A stretch of 5,809 nt of DNA, taken from NCBI GenBank assembly GCA_022865865.1, contig JALHTN010000505.1:1-5809 (forward strand). Direction: 5' to 3'. Positions 1-5,809 of this stretch are shown here, in pieces. Positions within the stretch are counted from its first letter, which is position 1; each line of letters opens with the position of its first letter. The notes beneath the pieces are model-generated. The model was given only the letters and a program-made list of their open reading frames with translations, was not told where the DNA came from and ran no database searches. Origin of the DNA: Anaerolineales bacterium. Lineage in GTDB: Bacteria; Chloroflexota; Anaerolineae; Anaerolineales; UBA4823. The translations under genes were made by a program, and so were the position numbers.

Positions 1-951
1 GCTGGCTTTGATCATGTTGGTGTAATAGATGAAATCTCCAATACTATCCAGATCGTCATCCGCAGAATGGTAATTGGGGTTGAAGTCCTCCGATCCCTCA
101 GTCACCAGGATAGCAGGATAATCGTATTTCCAGAAGCTGGAGTGATCGCTGCGAGTTGTGATCGGGTCAGCCAATTCAGGGATTAAATCCAGGTTGTAAT
201 CACTGACCACCTCTTGAAAAGCAGCTGCCAAATCACTTGAACCGGGGATGGACGAAAGCGCATGCAGGTCCATTCCTGGGGTGCTTTCTGGTGTGTTCCA
301 GGCGATCATGTCCAGGTTGATGACCCCTCGAATATCCTCTCCAGAACAGTACGCCTGCCGGGCATAATCCTTGCTGCCGATCATGCCGTATTCTTCCGCC
401 CCGAAATTTGCAAAACGTAATGTGCAGCCGAACTCATACTGCTGCAGTATTTTAGCGGCCATCATAACTGCGGTTGTTCCACTGGCGTTATCATCCGCAC
501 CTGGTGCCGGTGGAGTTACCGGGACATCATCATAGTGACTGGTAATCAGATAAATGTGTTCTGGAAAGATTGAGCCATCTTTCTGGGCAATGATGTTGGC
601 TAACGATTGTCCTTGAAAGGAAAAAGATTGATATTCAACCCCCAATCCTAAATCTTCATAGAATTGGTAAAGGTACTGCGCGGCTTTCTGGACCGGTTCG
701 CCGCTTAATGCATGGCGGGTATAGATCGTATATGGCTGGCTCCCAATGGTGACCGGCCAGGCCCCACTCAGGTCACCGGTCAATGTGTACACGCTGGCTG
801 GATCGACCTGATCGAGCATTGATTGGATGAGGTTGTTGAAGGATGGATCCGGCTGAACGGCAAAAACATCACCCAGGCTTGTAGGTGGTACCAAACATAA
901 GATCAATAAAACCAGGGTCAGCACCGAAATGCGAATGCGATTACCGAACAT
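1..951 (-). CDS. Secreted M28-family zinc aminopeptidase, 3' end cut off by the window
   Basis: The frame is open for 317 codons from an ATG at 951 to the window edge, so the C-terminus is missing. Residues 1-31 look like an export signal: a basic start, a hydrophobic run at about 9-21, and a possible cleavage after VFA at 31, predicting a protein outside the membrane. The M28 two-zinc ligand set is complete: SHYDD with H139 and D141, GADDNASG with bridging D154, AEE with catalytic E186 and ligand E187, NLDM with D214, and H295 in NYHSADD. SDH at 268-270 also matches the Aeromonas leucine aminopeptidase type, so release of N-terminal amino acids from peptides is likely; the exact specificity is unknown. 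Compared with that enzyme only a few tens of residues may be missing, though an extra C-terminal domain cannot be excluded. The start overlaps the end of the deacylase gene by 11 nt, with no clear Shine-Dalgarno sequence, suggesting translational coupling. The family call is firm. Confidence 0.9.
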   Translation of the reverse strand, partial: MFGNRIRISVLTLVLLILCLVPPTSLGDVFAVQPDPSFNNLIQSMLDQVDPASVYTLTGDLSGAWPVTIGSQPYTIYTRHALSGEPVQKAAQYLYQFYEDLGLGVEYQSFSFQGQSLANIIAQKDGSIFPEHIYLITSHYDDVPVTPPAPGADDNASGTTAVMMAAKILQQYEFGCTLRFANFGAEEYGMIGSKDYARQAYCSGEDIRGVINLDMIAWNTPESTPGMDLHALSSIPGSSDLAAAFQEVVSDYNLDLIPELADPITTRSDHSSFWKYDYPAILVTEGSEDFNPNYHSADDDLDSIGDFIYYTNMIKAS

Positions 952-1903
952 GGCTTTTTGTGCGCAGTTGTTTTATTTCAATATTTGCAGCTTGACGGAT
1001 GGTTTCTTGATGGATCGCAACGGTATCCGCCACATTGCGGGCATAACCTCCTGCCATCACGATCGCTACCGGTAAACCTGCTTGCTGGCAGATTTGAAGC
1101 ACCAGCCGGTCACGCTCAGCGAGACCATTTTTTGTGAGTGCAAGACGACCCAAACAGTCATCATAATACGGATCAGCACCGGCCAGGTAAATTGCCAATT
1201 GCCCCTTGAAGCGCTTGAATGTCTCTGCCAACCCATTTTCCAGGGCTTGCAGGTATTGTGAATCTGCAGTGCCGTCTTCTAATTCAATGTCCAGATCGCT
1301 GGGCACCTTATGGAATGGGAAATTTCGTGCCCCGTGGATCGAAAAAGTAAATACGTTTGGATCGGATGAAAAGATCGCCGCGGTTCCATCTCCCTGGTGG
1401 ACATCGCAGTCCAAAACGATCACTCGCTGGAGCGGGCTTTCCTGCTGGATTACCTTTATTGCAACGGCACAATCATTCAGCAAACAAAATCCGCTGCCGA
1501 AATTACGATGGGCGTGGTGGGTGCCTCCCGCCAGATTTGCCGATACTCCTGCCTGCAGTGCGGTTCGGCAGGCCGCGATGGTGCCGCCCACCGATCGTTG
1601 GGAGCGGATAACCACTTCTGGAGACCAGGGGAACCCAATCCGGCGAATTTCCCTCTCCCCCAACGTTCCCATGATCACTTTTTCCACATAATCTGGGTCA
1701 TGTGCCAATCGGATTTGATCTTTGCTGGCGGGATCTGGAACAAGCAGTTCAATATCCAGGCTGGTTAGATCAGCAATAATCGCCTGGCGGAGAAGCCGGT
1801 ATTTGTCGATCGGAAAACGGTGGTCTGGAGGCAGTGGAATCGGGAATTGATCGCTGTAAAATGCTCGCAAATGCTCACCATCTCTCCCAGCGAACAATTT
1901 CAT
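941..1903 (-). CDS. Histone-deacetylase-superfamily amidohydrolase, prokaryotic class IV-like
   Basis: This 320-residue protein has the full zinc deacylase active site: the His pair H129-H130 in GGTHHAHR, charge-relay D165, zinc ligands D167 and H169 in DCDVHQGDG, third ligand D244 in AGADP, and the transition-state tyrosine Y287 in AGGYA. The segment FPFHKVPSDLDIELEDGT (195-212) and the early FPIPLPPDHRFP stretch resemble the HDAC11-like (class IV) bacterial branch more than AcuC or acetylpolyamine amidohydrolases; this is judged by eye. It should hydrolyse an acyl-amide, on protein lysine or a small molecule, in the cytoplasm (no signal peptide). The start is uncertain. ATG at 1903 overlaps the nitroreductase gene by 29 nt and lacks a Shine-Dalgarno sequence. 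TTG at 1870 would begin at LRAFYSDQF, closer to the N-terminus I expect for this branch, and would follow the upstream TGA by 4 nt, behind purine-rich sequence at 1874-1888. The 3' end overlaps the M28 gene by 11 nt. Confidence 0.92.
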   Translation of the reverse strand: MKLFAGRDGEHLRAFYSDQFPIPLPPDHRFPIDKYRLLRQAIIADLTSLDIELLVPDPASKDQIRLAHDPDYVEKVIMGTLGEREIRRIGFPWSPEVVIRSQRSVGGTIAACRTALQAGVSANLAGGTHHAHRNFGSGFCLLNDCAVAIKVIQQESPLQRVIVLDCDVHQGDGTAAIFSSDPNVFTFSIHGARNFPFHKVPSDLDIELEDGTADSQYLQALENGLAETFKRFKGQLAIYLAGADPYYDDCLGRLALTKNGLAERDRLVLQICQQAGLPVAIVMAGGYARNVADTVAIHQETIRQAANIEIKQLRTKSHVR

Positions 1904-2387
1904 CTAAAGGTCGGCGACCACCCTTCTGTGGGGGGGTGGTTAAGTAAGCCTGGTCTACTGGATATCCAAATGAGATGGCGATGTAGAGATGCATTTTAGG
2001 TGGGTAGCCGAGCAACTTCCGGGCAGCATCGGAATCGTAAATGGTTGCCAGACAGGAGCCGATATTCAATTCCCAGGCGGACAGCTGCATATAAGCTGCT
2101 GACTGACCTGCATCTAACATGATGCTGAACCGCTCTGCTGGATCAGGTGTCAGGATGGCGACTCCCAGTGCTGCACCGGCAAGATGACCTGCATATGTGC
2201 CGCACTCGGAAAGTGCTTTAAGGCTGGCTTTATCCTGAATAGCGATGAACTGCCAAGGTTGGGTGTTCTTTGAGGATTGCGCCCGTCTTCCAGCTTTCAA
2301 GATCGCTGAGACAGATTCCTCAGTAAGAGGTTGATCCTTAAATTGGCGCACTGCACGTTTCATGCGGATAGCTTCAGAGACATTCAT
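1875..2387 (-). CDS. Nitroreductase-family FMN-dependent oxidoreductase
   Basis: This 170-residue protein is a compact member of the nitroreductase fold, homodimeric flavoproteins that reduce nitro compounds, quinones or other acceptors with NAD(P)H. The N-terminal FMN phosphate-binding arginines are R11 and R14 in KRAVRQF. AQSSKNTQPWQF (36-47) is the usual substrate and flavin loop. LDAGQSAAYMQLSAWELNIG (91-110) is the typical central helix, ISFGYP lies at 138-143, and the basic tail KGGRRPLDEIVRW (155-167) matches the family's C-terminal FMN-contacting motif. The length is near the lower end for the family but nothing appears missing. The start at 2387 is supported by AAGGTGA just upstream. 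The gene lies 88 nt after the DRTGG-domain gene, the longest gap in the run, and its last 29 nt overlap the annotated start of the deacylase gene. The physiological substrate cannot be read from the sequence, and the link to acyl-CoA metabolism is unclear. Confidence 0.9.
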   Translation of the reverse strand: MNVSEAIRMKRAVRQFKDQPLTEESVSAILKAGRRAQSSKNTQPWQFIAIQDKASLKALSECGTYAGHLAGAALGVAILTPDPAERFSIMLDAGQSAAYMQLSAWELNIGSCLATIYDSDAARKLLGYPPKMHLYIAISFGYPVDQAYLTTPPQKGGRRPLDEIVRWERW

Positions 2388-2390
2388 TAA

Positions 2391-2397
2391 TCACCTT
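2391..2397 (-). promoter_or_regulatory. Ribosome binding site of the nitroreductase gene
   Basis: On the minus strand AAGGTGA lies just before the ATG at 2387, with its GG about 6 nt from the start codon. It supports the chosen start over the in-frame ATG eight codons further in. Confidence 0.5.
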
Positions 2398-2475
2398 TTC
2401 GATGCACTCAAATATTGCCTCACGACGGGAATATGACCCATCTTCGTTCTTATATCACCATTGAATCTTGATGAG

Positions 2476-3552
2476 TCAGGGTCGGATTAAACCAAATCTC
2501 TGGTATAGGCGGTCAAAATCCAGGTTTTCAGCGAACAGCGCTTCAAATTCAGCCAGTTTATCCGGCTGCCCTAAACGGGTTTTTCCAAAGATCTGCTCGA
2601 TAGCTTCTACTGTCTCCATCGTGTTCTCACGCACCAACAGCACAGACACTCCAAAATCCTCTGCTTGTTTGATGATCAATGGGCTTGGCTGCAGATTGCC
2701 TGTCAGGATTAAGCAAGTAGTTGATGTTTCTAAGGCGGCCAGTTGAATGTCTGTGCGGTCGCCCCCCGTTATGACCGCTTTGTTGGTGTATTCCCGGAAG
2801 CGATGCAGGGCGACATCCGCTGTCATTGCACCAATAGTCAGTGTTTCTACCATGGCCTGCAGGTCACACTCCTCAGTAAGAACTTCTGCCTCTAAAACCT
2901 CAATCAGTTCGGTGACTGTAAGAGCTGCCAGGCTGCGTTCTTCCGGCAGTGCACCGAGGACTGGGATGCCTTGTTTTTCCAGGTATGGGATCGCCAAATT
3001 ATTCAGGTAATCGGCTGCATCGCGCGGCACACGGTTGATCACCACGCCACTCAGTAAATTACCTAAGTGCACTTTGGCTGAAAGGGTATCATCCAATACG
3101 CGGATATCAGAACGATATTTTACGGTCACCAGCACATGACTGCTTAACTCTCTTGCCACATCGGGTGTAGGCAAACCAACTGCATGCCCTTCACGTAAGC
3201 TTGCGCCACCTTCTAACAAGAGTACATCTTTGTCGTGACCCGTTAATTGGACTGCTTTCTTTACTCGCTCCATCAACTCAGTATCCCCACCGTTTCTCAG
3301 GTGGTGAAGCAGGAATTCTGGGGTGACAACCACAGGTGAGAGCTCCCAGGGATCAAGATCTAATCCTAAAATCTCCTTGACGAAAGAAGCGTCTTCATCG
3401 GCGATCTTCCCAGACACTCGCCAGGGTTGCAGGCTGAGCGGTTTTAGGTATCCAACTTTAAAACCATCTGCCTTTAATCGTTTTCCTAATGCTAGGCAAA
3501 TTGCAGTTTTACCTGAATACCTTTCAAGAGAGGTGACATAAATAGATTTCAC
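2476..3552 (-). CDS. BioD-like P-loop plus DRTGG-domain protein ('phosphotransacetylase family' without the catalytic domain)
   Basis: This 358-residue protein has two parts. Residues 1 to about 205 form a dethiobiotin-synthetase-like P-loop domain: a nucleotide loop LERYSGKTA (9-17), GYLKPL (34-39), a Walker B-like LLLEGGASL (111-119) and VINRVPRD (171-178). Residues from about 210 to 325 form a DRTGG domain, with the signature GGDRTDIQLAALE at 263-275. The same two modules make up the N-terminal regulatory half of long bacterial Pta (E. coli type), but the phosphotransacetylase catalytic domain is absent and the protein ends soon after DRTGG. It is therefore unlikely to transfer acetyl groups itself, despite the usual database name. 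The first glycine of the classical GxxxxGKT loop is replaced by L9. The start is GTG at 3552, behind AAGGAG at a 7-nt spacing. It lies 11 nt after the acyl-CoA synthetase gene, which suggests a regulatory or partner role there (inference). Domain calls are firm; the function is unknown. Confidence 0.88.
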   Translation of the reverse strand: MKSIYVTSLERYSGKTAICLALGKRLKADGFKVGYLKPLSLQPWRVSGKIADEDASFVKEILGLDLDPWELSPVVVTPEFLLHHLRNGGDTELMERVKKAVQLTGHDKDVLLLEGGASLREGHAVGLPTPDVARELSSHVLVTVKYRSDIRVLDDTLSAKVHLGNLLSGVVINRVPRDAADYLNNLAIPYLEKQGIPVLGALPEERSLAALTVTELIEVLEAEVLTEECDLQAMVETLTIGAMTADVALHRFREYTNKAVITGGDRTDIQLAALETSTTCLILTGNLQPSPLIIKQAEDFGVSVLLVRENTMETVEAIEQIFGKTRLGQPDKLAEFEALFAENLDFDRLYQRFGLIRP

Positions 3553-3559
3553 AGATATT

Positions 3560-3565
3560 CTCCTT
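3560..3565 (-). promoter_or_regulatory. Strong ribosome binding site overlapping the synthetase stop codon
   Basis: AAGGAG on the minus strand lies 7 nt before the GTG start at 3552 and shares bases with the TAA stop of the acyl-CoA synthetase gene (3566-3564). It decides the GTG start of the DRTGG-domain gene and points to coupled translation of the two proteins. Confidence 0.75.
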
Positions 3566-5669
3566 ACTTGCTCAAGACCAAACGCATGTCGATTGCGATG
3601 GCTCCCATCCCCTGTGGGTAAACCATCAGCGGGTTGATATCTAATTCCACGATCTCCGGGAAATCCTGCACCAGCTGCCCAATACGTAATAAAGTATCCA
3701 CTATGGCAGCCTTGTCAACCGGTGGTTTTCCCCGTACGCCATCCAGCAAGGCTCGGGCGCGGATCTCGGACAGCATCTTTTCTGCGGATTGAACTGCAAA
3801 AGGCGCAATGCGGAAGGTGACATCTTTTAGGATTTCAACATAGATCCCACCCAGACCGAATGTCACCAGCGGACCGAATTGGGGATCCCGATTCATACCC
3901 ACCAGTACTTCCAAGCCACCGGCAGGCACCATCTGCTGGACCAGACAACCCCACAGATGGGCTTGGGGAAGATAACGTTGAGCGCGGTATACCATCAACT
4001 CGAAGGCATCCCGCACCTCCTCGGCGTTGCTGAGCCCAACCTTAACCCCACCCACATCAGTCTTATGTAAGATGTCCGGGGAGGCGATCTTGAGTACGAC
4101 AGGGTAGCCGATCTGGTTGGCTATCTCAACCGCCTCATCAGGGGTGGCTGCCAGGTCAGAAGTGGGTATTTTCATACCATAGGCAGTTAATATCTGCCGG
4201 GCTTCAGAATCACCGATGGAAAGACGGCCTGCCTGCCTCACAGTATCCAAAACCAGCTGAGTCCTCTTTTTATCAACCTCGAATTGTACATATTCCGGTG
4301 CTGAACGAGATTGAATCCCACGGTAATCCGACATCGCTTTAAAGGCCAAGGCTGCTCGTTCTGGGAAGGGATAGTTGGGTATCCCGAATTTCTCCAGCCG
4401 GTCAATGCCGGGCTTTACTTTCGCCTCTCCCATGAAACTGGTGATTACTGGTTTGCTGATCGACTGCGCCACTTTGCCGATCGCATCGGCAGTGGCTTCA
4501 ATTTCTGTCATTGCTTGCGGAGTCAGCACCACCATAAGACCATCCACGTTTGGATCTGCACTGACCGTTTCCAATGCCAACTGGTAGCGATCTGCACGCG
4601 CGTCTCCAAGCAGATCCACCGGGTTAGCAGCGCTGGCGGCATCTGGCAGGTACTGTCCTAAGGTTGAAATGGTCTCATTTTCGAAGCGGGCCAGGGATAA
4701 ACCTGAGCGCTCGAGAGCGTCGGTGGCCAGGATTCCCGGACCACCCGCATTCGTGATGATGGCGATGCGGTCACCCTCTAATAAAGGTTGGTAGCCGAGT
4801 GCTAAAGCGATATCAAACAAAGATTGCATCGAGTCGGCGCGCAGTACGCCTGCCTGGCGGAAAGCAGCATGATAGGCTTGCTCTGAACCCGCAAGGGAAC
4901 CCGTATGTGAAGACACGGCTCGTGACCCCGCTTGGGTAACACCGGACTTAATCGCAACCACAGGCTTCTTGGCGGTTACTTTACGGGCTGTTTTAATGAA
5001 CTCCTGACCATTGTTCATCCCTTCGCTGTAGATCATGATCACTTTCGTGTTGACATCATCCGCCCAGGCTTCTAATAAATCAATCTCGTCCACGTCCGCT
5101 TTGTTTCCCAAACTCACAAATTTCGATAATCCCAAGCGACCGGCCAGGGAGATGTCCAAAACTGCGGTGCCTAAGGCACCAGACTGGGACATGAACGCCA
5201 TGGGTCCCTTTTTCGGAGTTCCAGCTGAGAAGGATGCGTTGAGCGGAGTGAATGTGTCGATCACACCTAAACAATTTGGGCCGATCAAACGGATGCCATA
5301 TTGCCTGGCAATTTCGATCAGCTCTAATTCCCGGTCCAAACCTTCTCTCCCAGCTTCTCGAAATCCAGCGCTGATCACGATCACAGCCGGGATCTTCTTC
5401 TCCCCACAAGTTCGTAAAGCATCGGGGACAAATTTATAGGGAATCACGATCACTGCCAGATCGATCGAACCAGGGATATCCTGAACTGACGGGTAAGCCG
5501 GCAGCCCAAGGATCTCCGTCGCTTTAGGGTTAACCGGGTAAACAGTGCCTTTTTGTGTGAAACCACCGGAAACCAGGTTCTCCACCACTGCGTGACCTAA
5601 TTTATCAGGGTTGGTGGAGGCGCCGATAACTGCTACTGTGCGCGGGTTGAAGAATTCAGTCATGCTCAT
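3564..5669 (-). CDS. acd: ADP-forming acetyl/acyl-CoA synthetase, fused alpha and beta subunits
   Basis: This 701-residue protein belongs to the NDP-forming acyl-CoA synthetase family (acetate-CoA ligase, EC 6.2.1.13 type), interconverting acyl-CoA + ADP + Pi and acid + ATP + CoA. Domains in order: CoA-binding Rossmann domain (about 8-135, from VAVIGAS to GPNCLG); succinyl-CoA-ligase-like domains (about 150-450) with SQSGALG (161-167), the phospho-histidine H255 in SSHTGSLAG, and NAGGPG (307-312); and a C-terminal ATP-grasp domain (about 480-700) with H535 in SPDILHKTDVGGV, TFGLGGIYVE (603-612) and ELDINPL (675-681). Both histidines used for phosphoryl relay in archaeal enzymes are present. 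The length is close to the sum of separate alpha and beta subunits, and no GNAT domain is attached, unlike Pat/YfiQ lysine acetyltransferases. The ATG at 5669 follows the previous stop by 5 nt without a clear Shine-Dalgarno sequence; a second ATG lies two codons in. Substrate could be acetate, propionate or a branched or aryl acid. The direction in vivo, probably ATP formation in a fermenter, is inference. Confidence 0.95.
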   Translation of the reverse strand: MSMTEFFNPRTVAVIGASTNPDKLGHAVVENLVSGGFTQKGTVYPVNPKATEILGLPAYPSVQDIPGSIDLAVIVIPYKFVPDALRTCGEKKIPAVIVISAGFREAGREGLDRELELIEIARQYGIRLIGPNCLGVIDTFTPLNASFSAGTPKKGPMAFMSQSGALGTAVLDISLAGRLGLSKFVSLGNKADVDEIDLLEAWADDVNTKVIMIYSEGMNNGQEFIKTARKVTAKKPVVAIKSGVTQAGSRAVSSHTGSLAGSEQAYHAAFRQAGVLRADSMQSLFDIALALGYQPLLEGDRIAIITNAGGPGILATDALERSGLSLARFENETISTLGQYLPDAASAANPVDLLGDARADRYQLALETVSADPNVDGLMVVLTPQAMTEIEATADAIGKVAQSISKPVITSFMGEAKVKPGIDRLEKFGIPNYPFPERAALAFKAMSDYRGIQSRSAPEYVQFEVDKKRTQLVLDTVRQAGRLSIGDSEARQILTAYGMKIPTSDLAATPDEAVEIANQIGYPVVLKIASPDILHKTDVGGVKVGLSNAEEVRDAFELMVYRAQRYLPQAHLWGCLVQQMVPAGGLEVLVGMNRDPQFGPLVTFGLGGIYVEILKDVTFRIAPFAVQSAEKMLSEIRARALLDGVRGKPPVDKAAIVDTLLRIGQLVQDFPEIVELDINPLMVYPQGMGAIAIDMRLVLSK

Positions 5670-5674
5670 AGGAA

Positions 5675-5809
5675 TTATTGATTGGTGATCGTGATTAACA
5701 CAATTGTTTGCTGGTTGAGGGGATTGGCAGTCAGGGTTACTGAAGCAATGCGTTCTGGTTTGAAGAATTTTAATACCGCAGCTTCTTCCCGGATCGATTT
5801 ATCATCAGA
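5675..5809 (-). CDS. C-terminal 44 residues of an unrecognised protein
   Basis: The minus strand is open from the window's right edge to a TAA at 5677-5675, giving 44 codons in a frame that stays open to the edge. The peptide begins SDDKSIREEAAVLKFFKPER and ends in hydrophobic, threonine-rich sequence (TIVLITITNQ), suggesting a helix followed by two beta strands. I do not recognise the family. The stop lies 5 nt before the synthetase ATG, the close spacing expected for genes of one operon, and the lack of a Shine-Dalgarno sequence at that ATG would fit reinitiation after this gene. The reading is supported by the open frame and the spacing only; with so short a stretch, chance openness is possible. 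Confidence 0.6.
   Translation of the reverse strand, partial: SDDKSIREEAAVLKFFKPERIASVTLTANPLNQQTIVLITITNQ

Noticed and set aside
2391..2441. A 16-codon reading frame (MGHIPVVRQYLSASKR) on the minus strand in the 88-nt gap, ending 3 nt before the nitroreductase ATG; a possible leader peptide.
   Set aside because: It is very short and has only a weak purine stretch upstream. Frames of this size occur by chance, and it has no attenuator-like codon run.
2388..2475. Search for a terminator or stem-loop in the longest intergenic gap.
   Set aside because: Only a 3-bp GGG/CCC pairing around an AT-rich centre (2427-2439) was found, with no long stem or T-run.
2449..2479. Possible promoter for the nitroreductase gene on the minus strand: TATAAG at 2454-2449 with CTGACT at 2479-2474.
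   Set aside because: The spacer is 19 nt, the -35 matches only 4 of 6, and it overlaps the preceding stop codon. Too weak to annotate, though this is the only gap where an internal promoter could sit.
5035..5439. Long open frames on the plus strand, and a second minus-strand frame, inside the synthetase gene (similar plus frames at 1206-1768 and 2468-3010).
   Set aside because: They lie opposite or within clearly conserved genes, have low-complexity or unnatural compositions, and show no recognisable domains; they are shadows of the real genes.
5691..5701. Imperfect palindrome GTGATTAACAC near the synthetase start, considered as an operator.
   Set aside because: It is only 11 bp, has one mismatch and lies in the coding end of the upstream gene; chance is a sufficient explanation.

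Overview
The window carries six genes, all read from the minus strand, with essentially no non-coding DNA. In the direction of transcription (right to left) they are: the 3' end of an unrecognised gene (5809-5675); a fused ADP-forming acyl/acetyl-CoA synthetase (5669-3564); a BioD-like plus DRTGG-domain protein of the 'phosphotransacetylase family' type that has no phosphotransacetylase catalytic domain (3552-2476); a small FMN nitroreductase-family protein (2387-1875); a histone-deacetylase-superfamily amidohydrolase of the prokaryotic class IV-like type (1903-941); and the 5' part of a secreted M28 zinc aminopeptidase (951 to beyond base 1). Successive spacings are 5, 11 and 88 nt, then overlaps of 29 and 11 nt. 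Together with the single strand this suggests one multicistronic transcript, or two if a promoter lies in the 88-nt gap. No tRNA, rRNA, mobile element, CRISPR array, long repeat or convincing terminator was seen.

Organism (inference): bacterial, with GC near 50% by eye. A fused ADP-forming acetate-CoA ligase beside a BioD/DRTGG protein fits fermentative anaerobes such as Anaerolineae (Chloroflexota), and several N-terminal and motif styles fit that group. This is a guess from gene content, not a search result.

How the genes may work together: the synthetase has both histidines used for phosphoryl transfer in ADP-forming acetyl-CoA synthetases, so it can be expected to interconvert acetyl-CoA (or another acyl-CoA) + ADP + Pi and acid + ATP + CoA. 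The next gene resembles the regulatory N-terminal half of long bacterial Pta without the enzyme half, and is placed to regulate or partner the synthetase. Further down the same run is an intact zinc deacylase of the family that includes AcuC, which in Bacillus controls an acetyl-CoA synthetase by deacetylation. A link between acyl-CoA metabolism and deacylation is therefore a testable idea, but not shown by the sequence. The nitroreductase and the exported aminopeptidase have no obvious tie to that theme.

The genes belong to known families. The most interesting part is the arrangement (synthetase + orphan Pta-type regulatory module + deacylase) rather than a new protein fold.
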